A DNA stretch of 7,886 nt, taken from Flavobacteriaceae bacterium. GTDB taxonomy: Bacteria; Bacteroidota; Bacteroidia; Flavobacteriales; Flavobacteriaceae. Shown in pieces: positions 1 to 5,778 of this stretch; position 1 is the stretch's first letter, and the number at the start of each line of letters is the position of its first letter. Below the pieces are notes generated by a model that was given only the letters and a program-made list of their open reading frames with translations, searched no databases and was not told the origin of the DNA. The stretch is from contig JAAZXZ010000046.1 of NCBI GenBank assembly GCA_014239895.1, positions 1 to 7,886 on the forward strand, in the 5' to 3' direction. The position numbers and the translations under genes are program-made.

Positions 1-37
1 AAAAAAGAAAGAGAATAGTTAGAAGTATTTTTCTCAT
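1..37 (-). CDS. 5' tip of a gene for a probable exported protein (runs off the left edge)
   Basis: Reading leftward from an ATG at 37-35, the twelve visible codons give MRKILLTILFLF. A basic Arg-Lys pair followed by an uninterrupted hydrophobic run is how a Sec signal peptide or lipoprotein signal begins. A perfect Bacteroidetes -7 element (TATATTTG on the minus strand, 60-53) lies just upstream, which would give a leader of about 10-13 nt. It lies downstream of rdgB on the same strand but appears to have its own promoter. The family cannot be told from twelve residues, and a chance ORF is possible; the promoter plus signal-like start make a real gene the better reading. Confidence 0.5.
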   Translation of the reverse strand, partial: MRKILLTILFLF

Positions 38-52
38 CTGTAAAAATATTTC

Positions 53-60
53 CAAATATA
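53..60 (-). promoter_or_regulatory. candidate -7 promoter element for the left-edge gene
   Basis: The minus strand reads TATATTTG, an exact match to the Bacteroidetes TAnnTTTG -7 element, 15 nt before the ATG at 37. No clean TTG sits about 20 nt upstream, so only half of the promoter is convincing. Confidence 0.4.
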
Positions 61-108
61 GTAAACTTTGTTGTTTAAAGAAGATAAATAGTTTAGGTTA
101 ACTGATAT

Positions 109-687
109 TTAACAGAACTTACTTAAATAATTAATTAACTTTTTTACAGCTTTTGATCTATGAGCAATTTCATTTTTTTCTATTATACTCATTTCCCCAA
201 ATGAATTGTTATAACCTTTAGGTAAAAAAATAGGATCATAACCAAAACCATTATTTCCTTTTCTTTGTTTTAGTATTTCCCCCTCACATACTCCTGTAAA
301 AGTAATTACCTGATTATTAATATTTAAAGCAATTACTGTTCTAAATCTAGCATTTCTATTATTACTTTCTTTCATGCATTCCAGTAGCTTTCCCATATTT
401 AATTCATCTGTTGAATTTTCTCCAGCAAACCTTTTTGAATAAACTCCAGGCCTGCCATTTAAAAAATCAACTTCAAGGCCAGTATCATCTGCAAAGCAAT
501 CATAACCATAATTATTTTTTATATAATTTGCTTTTAAAATAGCATTATCAATTATCGTATTTTTACTTTCAACTATATCCTCGTTACAGCCAATATCTTT
601 GAGGCTTATTATTGCTATTTGATTGCTAATCAAATTACTTACTTCCTTTATTTTATTTGAATTATTTGTTGCAAAAACTAGTTTCAT
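109..687 (-). CDS. rdgB: RdgB/HAM1 family XTP/dITP pyrophosphatase
   Basis: This 192-residue protein matches the RdgB/HAM1/Ham1p family, which hydrolyses non-canonical purine nucleoside triphosphates (ITP, dITP, XTP) to the monophosphate plus pyrophosphate in the cytoplasm, keeping deaminated bases out of DNA and RNA. Visible family motifs in order are the N-terminal phosphate-binding ATNNSNK (residues 6-12), the metal and substrate loop FADDTGLEVDFLNGRPG (about 65-81) with YSKRFAG after it, GFGYDPIFLP (about 147-156), and the C-terminal nucleobase-contacting AHRSKA (about 175-180). Length is normal for the family. The ATG at 687 places the MKLVFATNN start exactly where the family begins. It follows rlmH with 5 nt between, so the two are very likely co-transcribed, rlmH first. 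Nothing looks damaged. Confidence 0.96.
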   Translation of the reverse strand: MKLVFATNNSNKIKEVSNLISNQIAIISLKDIGCNEDIVESKNTIIDNAILKANYIKNNYGYDCFADDTGLEVDFLNGRPGVYSKRFAGENSTDELNMGKLLECMKESNNRNARFRTVIALNINNQVITFTGVCEGEILKQRKGNNGFGYDPIFLPKGYNNSFGEMSIIEKNEIAHRSKAVKKLINYLSKFC

Positions 688-692
688 GTATT

Positions 693-1160
693 CTAATTAT
701 TATGATAGGGTTGGTTTCTTATAATAGTAAAACTTCTGTATAGCTGTTCCAAAAATAAAATTCTAACCATTTGATGCGAAAAAGTCATTTTAGATAAAGA
801 AATTTTTTGATTCGCTCTTTTTAATATTTTTTCAGATAAACCATATGCACCACCAATTAGAAATATTATCTCTTTTTTACTGGAGTTCATGTGATGTTGA
901 ATAAAATTTGAGAATAAGATGGAATTATATTCTTTGCCGTTTTCATCTAACACAATTACATGCTCATTCTTTTTAATTTTATCTAAAATTAATTCACCTT
1001 CTTTATTCTTTTGAATTTTTTTGTTCTTTGTTGATTTTATGTCATTTATAATTACAAACTCAAAATTTATATAGTGTTCAATTTTGCTTATATAGGATTT
1101 AATCATACTAATAAGTTCTTGATTTTTAGTTTTTCCTATGGCTATACATTTGATCTTCAT
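693..1160 (-). CDS. rlmH: RlmH, 23S rRNA (pseudouridine1915-N3)-methyltransferase
   Basis: A 155-residue SPOUT-class methyltransferase. RlmH dimers use S-adenosylmethionine to methylate N3 of pseudouridine 1915 in helix 69 of 23S rRNA on assembled 70S ribosomes. The start MKIKCIAIGKTK is the family N-terminus. The trefoil-knot SAM site is seen as IFLIGGAYGLS (about 99-109), followed by LSLSK-type and MTFSHQMVRILFLEQLYRSF (about 121-144) and the near-terminal RNQPYHN, all diagnostic for RlmH. Length equals the usual 155-160. It is the first gene of a leftward pair with rdgB. The ATG at 1160 is divergent from priA across a 141-bp intergenic gap. A SPOUT paralogue is unlikely, because the C-terminal motif is specific to RlmH. 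Confidence 0.96.
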   Translation of the reverse strand: MKIKCIAIGKTKNQELISMIKSYISKIEHYINFEFVIINDIKSTKNKKIQKNKEGELILDKIKKNEHVIVLDENGKEYNSILFSNFIQHHMNSSKKEIIFLIGGAYGLSEKILKRANQKISLSKMTFSHQMVRILFLEQLYRSFTIIRNQPYHNN

Positions 1161-1301
1161 TATATAAACTTATATTGTAATATATTTATAAAAGTACTAT
1201 ATTTTATGTATAAGTAAATTAGCATTTCTCATTACTAAGCTGATTAAATTATATTGAAATTTATCAGTCAAGGAAAACAGAATAGATTTTAAAGTTTTAG
1301 G
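1161..1301. other. divergent intergenic region between rlmH and priA
   Basis: This 141-bp AT-rich spacer must hold the starts of transcription for both flanking genes. On the plus strand, TTG at 1175-1177 followed by 20 nt and TATATTTT (1198-1205) is a 7-of-8 match to TTG-N20-TAnnTTTG and is the best priA promoter candidate I see, giving a leader of roughly 90 nt. No convincing match was found on the minus strand for rlmH. No Shine-Dalgarno sequence precedes the priA ATG. Confidence 0.35.
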
Positions 1302-3752
1302 ATGAATTATTTTATAGATGTTGTTTTGCCTATTCCTGTTAATCAGGTATTTACTTATGGAATTAATAAAGCTGAATACTCTTTTCTAAAACCAGGCATG
1401 AGAGTTGCAGTGCCATTTGGAAAAAAAAAGATTTACACTTCAATAGTAAGCTCTGTACACACTAATTCGCCCGTTAGTTATGAGGTTAAATCTATTTATC
1501 AAATAATTGATGAAAAACCACTAATTAATGAGATTCAATTAAAATTTTGGATTTGGATTTCAAAATATTATATGTGTTCAATAGGAGAGGTCCTTAGAGC
1601 AGCTGTCCCTAGTATTTTATTACTTGAGAGTGAAACATTAATTTCCATTAGAGAGGATTCAAATATAAATTTTGATGAGTTAGATGACGAAGAATTTTTA
1701 ATAATGCAGGCTTTAGAATCTCAATCACCCTTAAGGATTAATGAAATCTCAGATGTATTAAATAAGAAAAATATTTTTACTCATTTGGACTCATTAAACA
1801 TTAAGAATTTGATATCTATAAATGAAAAATTATATTCTAGATATAAGCCAAAATTTTCAAGGTGTGTGAATCTGTCAGATTCATTTTTTAATGATAAGCA
1901 GATTAAAGAATTAAAAAAAAGCTTAAAAAGGTCGCCTAAACAATTAGAGGTGTTAAATTCTTTTTTGAATTCTACCGCCAACAATGATTTAATTGAAATA
2001 TCTGATCTAAAAAACAATTCTAACTCATCTTCTGCTATTATTAAAAAGATGATTGATAGAGGAATTTTTCATCAGTCTTATATTCAAGTAGATAGAATTC
2101 AAAATAATTCAACAAACTCTAATCAAAAAATTAAATTAAGTAGTGATCAAAATCATGCATATAGCCAAATAAAAGATTCTTTTACAAGAAATAATATAGT
2201 ATTATTTAATGGTGTAACATCATCAGGTAAAACTGAAATTTATATAAAAATAATTCAGTCTATATTAAAAGAAAATAATCAAATTCTATACCTAGTTCCA
2301 GAAATTGCATTAACTACTCAATTAGTAAACAGATTATCAGAAGTATTTTCAGAAGAATTAATAGTTTATCATTCTAGATTTTCAATTAATCAAAGAGTTG
2401 AAATTTGGAATAAGGTTTTAGATTCAAAGAAACCCCAATTAATAATAGGAGCAAGGTCATCTTTATTATTGCCTTTTAGTAATTTAAAATTAATTATTGT
2501 TGATGAAGAGCATGAGCAATCCTATAAACAACACGAGCCTTCACCAAGGTATCACGCAAGAGATTCATCAATTGTTTTATCAAAATATTTTAACGCTAAT
2601 GTTCTCCTTGGATCTGCTACGCCAAGCATCGAAAGTTATTATAATGCAGTGGTTCTAAAAAAATATGAATTAGTTAGTCTAGATAAAAGATATAATGATG
2701 TGCCTCTACCAATAATTGAGTTAATAAATATTAGAGAAAAGTATAAAGAAGGTAAAATGGTAGGGATTTTTAGTGATGAGCTTTTAGAGCAGATTAGTAA
2801 AGCAGTAAATAAAAAGAAACAAGTTATTTTATTTCAAAATAGAAGGGGTTTCTCTCCAATTATTGAATGCAATAAATGCGGCTATACTCCTAGATGCGTT
2901 AATTGCGATGTTAGTTTAACATATCATTATAATAATAAATCTTTAAGATGCCATTATTGTGGATATAACATTGATTTAATCTATTCCTGCCCATCATGCT
3001 TAAATAAAGATGTAATCTCTAAAGGATTTGGAACTCAGCAAGTAGAGCTTGAAATAAGTGAATTATTTCCAAATTATAGAGTAAAAAGGCTAGATTATGA
3101 TACTACAAGAGGAAAAAATAGTTTTAACAAGATAATCTCATCTTTTGAAAAGAATGAATTTGATATTTTAATTGGGACACAAATGGTAACAAAAGGATTA
3201 GACTTTAAAAATGTTAAGTTAGTAGGGGTTTTAAATGTGGATAATTCACTGAATTTTCCTGATTTTAGAGCTTATGAAAGATGCTATCAATTAATTCAAC
3301 AAGTAGCAGGTAGATCAGGTAGATCATTAGAAAGAGGAAAAGTGCTAATTCAAACATATAATTCATCAAATGATATTTTTAATCATATCATTGCCAATGA
3401 TTATGATTCAATGTTCAATAATCAAATAGAAGAAAGGGAAAAATTTAAATATCCACCTTTTTATAAATTAATTAAGATAACAGTAAAACACAAAAGTTTT
3501 GAACTTGTTAATGAATCTGCAAACTGGTTAGCTAAAAATTTATCTGCTGCTCTTAAGGGGAATATATTAGGTCCTGAATTCCCACATATTAATAGGGTTA
3601 GAAATAAATATCAAAAAAATATTCTTATAAAAATTCCTTTTAAGCAATCATTAATTGCAACTAAAAATTTTATTAAAAAATCTAAAGACAAATTACACTC
3701 AATTTCAAGCTATAGTTCTGTAAATGTAATCTTAAATGTAGATAATTATTAG
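1302..3752 (+). CDS. priA: PriA, primosomal replication-restart helicase (3'-to-5' DNA helicase)
   Basis: An 816-residue superfamily 2 helicase that binds stalled or D-loop forks and reloads the replicative helicase. The N-terminal 3'-DNA-binding domain is about residues 1-105 (RVAVPFGKKK, then the WISKYYMCSIGEVLRAAVP block), followed by a winged-helix-like linker to about 270. The helicase core shows Walker A GVTSSGKT (304-311), Walker B DEEH (401-404), motif III GSATPS (437-442), GTQMVTKGLDF (625-635) and motif VI QQVAGRSGR (666-674). Between the core halves are four CxxC pairs (Cys 523/526, 532/535, 550/553, 563/566) forming the two-zinc PriA-specific site, which rules out RecG or other SF2 helicases. 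All key residues are present and the length is normal for Bacteroidetes PriA. Its TAG stop is 1 nt from the stop of the convergent LytTR regulator gene. Confidence 0.98.
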   Translation: MNYFIDVVLPIPVNQVFTYGINKAEYSFLKPGMRVAVPFGKKKIYTSIVSSVHTNSPVSYEVKSIYQIIDEKPLINEIQLKFWIWISKYYMCSIGEVLRAAVPSILLLESETLISIREDSNINFDELDDEEFLIMQALESQSPLRINEISDVLNKKNIFTHLDSLNIKNLISINEKLYSRYKPKFSRCVNLSDSFFNDKQIKELKKSLKRSPKQLEVLNSFLNSTANNDLIEISDLKNNSNSSSAIIKKMIDRGIFHQSYIQVDRIQNNSTNSNQKIKLSSDQNHAYSQIKDSFTRNNIVLFNGVTSSGKTEIYIKIIQSILKENNQILYLVPEIALTTQLVNRLSEVFSEELIVYHSRFSINQRVEIWNKVLDSKKPQLIIGARSSLLLPFSNLKLIIVDEEHEQSYKQHEPSPRYHARDSSIVLSKYFNANVLLGSATPSIESYYNAVVLKKYELVSLDKRYNDVPLPIIELINIREKYKEGKMVGIFSDELLEQISKAVNKKKQVILFQNRRGFSPIIECNKCGYTPRCVNCDVSLTYHYNNKSLRCHYCGYNIDLIYSCPSCLNKDVISKGFGTQQVELEISELFPNYRVKRLDYDTTRGKNSFNKIISSFEKNEFDILIGTQMVTKGLDFKNVKLVGVLNVDNSLNFPDFRAYERCYQLIQQVAGRSGRSLERGKVLIQTYNSSNDIFNHIIANDYDSMFNNQIEEREKFKYPPFYKLIKITVKHKSFELVNESANWLAKNLSAALKGNILGPEFPHINRVRNKYQKNILIKIPFKQSLIATKNFIKKSKDKLHSISSYSSVNVILNVDNY

Positions 3753-3753
3753 T

Positions 3754-4440
3754 CTATTTTGATTCCAGCATTTTTTCTAACTCTGCTTTTTTGTTTCTAC
3801 TAACAGGAATTAAGTTAGATTCAATTTCTACAGTTTTGTTACTAAGATTATCGACCCTGTCAAGGTTTATAATATATGATTTGTGAATTCTTAAGAATTT
3901 ATTTATTGGTAATTTTTTTTCAAAACTTCTTAAAGAAGACAATACTATAATATTTGAATTTGATGTAATAACCTTGACATAGTCTCCTAGTGCTTCTACC
4001 CATTTAATATCTTTAGTATAGACCTTCCTTTTTTTCAGATTACTTTTAATATATAAATAAGGCTTAATTTTTTCATCAGAATTATTAAATAATTTTTGAA
4101 ATTTCATTTCTATTTTTTGAATTTTTTCTTCATTCAATGGATGTTCTATATAGTCTAGTGTATTATATTCAAAACTTTTAAAAGCATGTTTTGTTTGATT
4201 GCTAATAAACACAATCTTTGAATCTGATTTTATTGAATCTAAAAAGACGAATGGATCAAATTCAGGAAGACTAAATGAAATAAAAATAACATCTATATTA
4301 ATAGAATTTAAAAAATGTTTTGAATCAATAAAGTTGTCAAAACATGATAATACTGAAAAAGATGTTTGTTCTTCTAGAAGTTTTTTAAGAATTTCTAGAT
4401 TCTCAGGATCTTGGTCAATTATTATACAATTTTTAGTCAA
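3754..4440 (-). CDS. LytTR-family response regulator with a degenerate receiver domain
   Basis: A 228-residue two-domain regulator: an N-terminal CheY-like receiver (about 1-115) and a C-terminal LytTR DNA-binding domain (about 128-228). The LytTR part is canonical, with DIKWVEALGDYVKV (144-157), the FLRIHKSYIINLDRV helix/strand block (182-196) and IPVSRNKK (211-218). The receiver fold is recognisable but its active site is broken. The acidic pair is D9-Q10, the phosphoacceptor position in VIFISFSLPE is Ser55 instead of Asp, and the conserved Lys of the K-P motif is His100 (DYIEHPL); only the Ser/Thr (Ser80) survives. It is therefore probably a phosphorylation-independent transcription factor (inference). 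The start must be the TTG at 4440-4438, because TAA lies two codons upstream and no ATG exists before residue 112. No histidine kinase is adjacent. It is divergent from rpsF and convergent with priA. Confidence 0.88.
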   Translation of the reverse strand: MTKNCIIIDQDPENLEILKKLLEEQTSFSVLSCFDNFIDSKHFLNSINIDVIFISFSLPEFDPFVFLDSIKSDSKIVFISNQTKHAFKSFEYNTLDYIEHPLNEEKIQKIEMKFQKLFNNSDEKIKPYLYIKSNLKKRKVYTKDIKWVEALGDYVKVITSNSNIIVLSSLRSFEKKLPINKFLRIHKSYIINLDRVDNLSNKTVEIESNLIPVSRNKKAELEKMLESK

Positions 4441-4502
4441 TTTTTAAAAATAGTTTATGTTTTCTAACCATAAAATTAACTAATTTGCATATTTAAACTA
4501 AA

Positions 4503-4520
4503 AAATTGTCAAAACAATTT
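4503..4520. repeat. 7-4-7 inverted repeat over the rpsF -33 element
   Basis: AAATTGT (4503-4509), spacer CAAA, and ACAATTT (4514-4520) are perfect complements. The dyad covers the TTG of the rpsF promoter and could be an operator. In DNA this AT-rich such arms also arise by chance. Confidence 0.35.
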
Positions 4521-4536
4521 AAAATACCTACTTTTG
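4506..4536 (+). promoter_or_regulatory. promoter of the rpsF-rpsR-rplI operon
   Basis: TTG (4506-4508), 20 nt, then TACTTTTG (4529-4536) is an exact match to the Bacteroidetes promoter TTG-N17-23-TAnnTTTG. Transcription should begin near 4541-4543, leaving a leader of about 20 nt made almost only of A and T before the rpsF ATG. The A-rich leader, without a Shine-Dalgarno sequence, is usual for this phylum. Confidence 0.8.
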
Positions 4537-4561
4537 CAGGCATTAAAAAAATAAATAAATA

Positions 4562-4900
4562 ATGAATAATTATGAAACTGTTTTCATTTTAAATCCCGTT
4601 TTATCTGAAGTTCAGATAAAGGAAACAGTCCAGAAGTATGAGAAATTTTTGACATCTAAAGGTGCTAAAATTATTTCCAAGGAGGATTGGGGATTAAAAA
4701 AGTTGGCTTATCCTATTCAGAATAAAAAAAGTGGGTTTTATCATCTTTTTCAATACTCTGTTGAATCAAATGTTATTTCAAAGCTAGAAGTTGAACTTAA
4801 AAGAGATGAAAGGTTTATGAGATCTTTAACTGTAAAGTTAGATAAGTATGCAATTGAATGGGCAGAAAAAAGAAGGGAAAAGTTAAAAATTAAAGCATAA
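4562..4900 (+). CDS. rpsF: 30S ribosomal protein bS6
   Basis: A 112-residue protein with the bS6 fold signatures: the start MNNYETVFILNPVLSE (first strand, residues 1-16), DWGLKKLAYPIQNKKSGFY (about 42-60), and the RDERFMRSLTVKLDKYA segment (about 81-97). bS6 binds 16S rRNA of the platform as a pair with bS18, encoded next. The tail AEKRREKLKIKA is a short basic extension, and there is no glutamate-rich tail of the E. coli kind. It is the first gene of a three-gene ribosomal operon with its own promoter 26 nt upstream. The rpsR start follows the stop by 4 nt. Confidence 0.97.
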   Translation: MNNYETVFILNPVLSEVQIKETVQKYEKFLTSKGAKIISKEDWGLKKLAYPIQNKKSGFYHLFQYSVESNVISKLEVELKRDERFMRSLTVKLDKYAIEWAEKRREKLKIKA

Positions 4901-4904
4901 AGTT

Positions 4905-5201
4905 ATGGCAAATATTCAACAACAAGCAAAAGGAAAAAATGAAGGGGAAATTAGATATTTAACTCCTTTAAACATAGACAATACTATTGTAAAGAAATAT
5001 TGTAGATTTAAAAAATATGGAATTAAATATATTGACTATAAAGATCCTGAGTTTTTATTAAAATTTGTAAATGAACAAGGTAAGTTATTGCCTAGAAGAC
5101 TTACAGGAACATCATTAAAATATCAAAGGAAGGTATCTGTTGCTGTAAAAAGAGCTAGACATCTTGCTTTAATGCCGTATGTGGCTGATTTGTTGAAGTA
5201 A
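4905..5201 (+). CDS. rpsR: 30S ribosomal protein bS18
   Basis: A 98-residue bS18, the platform partner of bS6. The family core is clear: KKYCRFKKYGIKYIDYKDPE (about 30-49), then ILPRRLTG-type LLPRRLTGTSLKYQRKVSV (about 60-78) and AVKRARHLALMPYV (about 79-92). The long N-terminal extension and the YIDYKDPEFLLKFVNEQGK wording are typical of Bacteroidetes bS18. Only a single Cys is present, so no zinc site is expected. It lies 4 nt after rpsF and 12 nt before rplI, which indicates co-transcription and probably translational coupling with rpsF. No ssb or priB gene sits between rpsF and rpsR, unlike the order in several other phyla. Confidence 0.97.
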   Translation: MANIQQQAKGKNEGEIRYLTPLNIDNTIVKKYCRFKKYGIKYIDYKDPEFLLKFVNEQGKLLPRRLTGTSLKYQRKVSVAVKRARHLALMPYVADLLK

Positions 5202-5213
5202 AATTTCTAAAAA

Positions 5214-5666
5214 ATGGAAGTAATATTAAAAAAAGACGTTGAAGGTGTTGGATTTAAGGATGATATCATTACTGTCAAGAATGGTTTTGGTAGAAATTTC
5301 TTAATACCAAATGGATCAGCGATACTAGCAACTTCTTCAGCTAAGAAAATATTAACTGAAAATCTCAAACAGCAAGCTGTTAAGAATAAGAAGTTAGTTG
5401 ATGATGCAAATAAGATTGCAAAGAAAATTAAAGCTTTAGATATAAAAATAAAATCTAAAGTGGGAGAGGGCAAGAAACTTTTTGGTTCTGTTAACAATAT
5501 AAATGTTCAGAATGAACTAAAAGAGAAAGGTGTTGAAATTGACAAGAAATCTATAATGATTACAGGTAATTTAATCAAGCAATTAGGCAAATATAGTGCA
5601 GTTGTTAGATTACATAGAGATGTAACATTTGACTTGCCATTTGAAGTAGTTGCCGAAAAAAAATAA
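5214..5666 (+). CDS. rplI: 50S ribosomal protein bL9
   Basis: A 150-residue bL9, the elongated large-subunit protein near the L1 stalk base. The N-terminal rRNA-binding domain contains MEVILKKDVEGVGFKDDIITV and the family signature GFGRNFLIPNGSAILAT (about residues 23-40). A Lys-rich connecting helix (about 41-80) leads to the C-terminal domain with VGEGKKLFGSVNN (about 83-95) and a final RLHRDVTFDLPFEVV. Length is normal. It ends the operon: a strong hairpin terminator follows the stop by about 23 nt. The start ATG has an A-rich but Shine-Dalgarno-free upstream region. Confidence 0.97.
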   Translation: MEVILKKDVEGVGFKDDIITVKNGFGRNFLIPNGSAILATSSAKKILTENLKQQAVKNKKLVDDANKIAKKIKALDIKIKSKVGEGKKLFGSVNNINVQNELKEKGVEIDKKSIMITGNLIKQLGKYSAVVRLHRDVTFDLPFEVVAEKK

Positions 5667-5689
5667 TATAAAATCAAAATATATTTTTT

Positions 5690-5720
5690 AAAAACACCTA
5701 TTTGAAATAGGTGTTTTTTT
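5690..5720 (+). terminator. intrinsic terminator of the rpsF-rpsR-rplI operon
   Basis: Arms at 5690-5703 and 5705-5718 are perfectly complementary around G5704. The core AACACCTATT / AATAGGTGTT folds as a 10-bp stem with a TGA loop, flanked by A-run and T-run extensions. The 3' arm runs into an uninterrupted T tract ending at 5720, so termination of rightward transcription is expected. Confidence 0.9.
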
Positions 5721-5748
5721 ATTTATTTATTTTAAAAAATAAATAAAT
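5721..5748. repeat. A/T-only palindrome after the rplI terminator
   Basis: Two 13-nt arms (5721-5733 and 5736-5748) made only of A and T are perfect reverse complements around AA. It directly follows the terminator and precedes the hisS promoter. The right arm lies within a 15-nt string (5734-5748) that is also found at 4546-4560, just before rpsF. Function unknown; low-complexity sequence. Confidence 0.5.
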
Positions 5749-5764
5749 ACTAATAATTAAATTA

Positions 5765-5772
5765 TAATTTTG
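5765..5772 (+). promoter_or_regulatory. candidate -7 promoter element for hisS
   Basis: TAATTTTG matches TAnnTTTG exactly, 6 nt before the ATG at 5779. No clear TTG is found about 20 nt upstream, so the match may be chance. If used, the mRNA would start at or almost at the hisS initiation codon. Confidence 0.35.
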
Positions 5773-5778
5773 TTTGAT

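Noticed and set aside
1781..2017. Minus-strand open frame of 78 codons inside priA
   Set aside because: It lies wholly within the conserved, clearly coding priA gene, has no recognisable motif and no promoter or spacing of its own; an AT-rich shadow frame.
4199..4447. Plus-strand open frame of 82 codons antisense to the LytTR gene
   Set aside because: It is antisense to the receiver domain, which is recognisable as protein; composition is that of a reverse-complement shadow.
5207..5497. Minus-strand open frame of 96 codons antisense to rplI
   Set aside because: The plus strand encodes a full canonical bL9. The apparent hydrophobicity of the antisense product is the mirror of the Lys-rich helix.
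5770..5778. Upstream TTG start for hisS
   Set aside because: It adds only three residues, overlaps the candidate -7 element, and the ATG at 5779 gives the usual family N-terminus.
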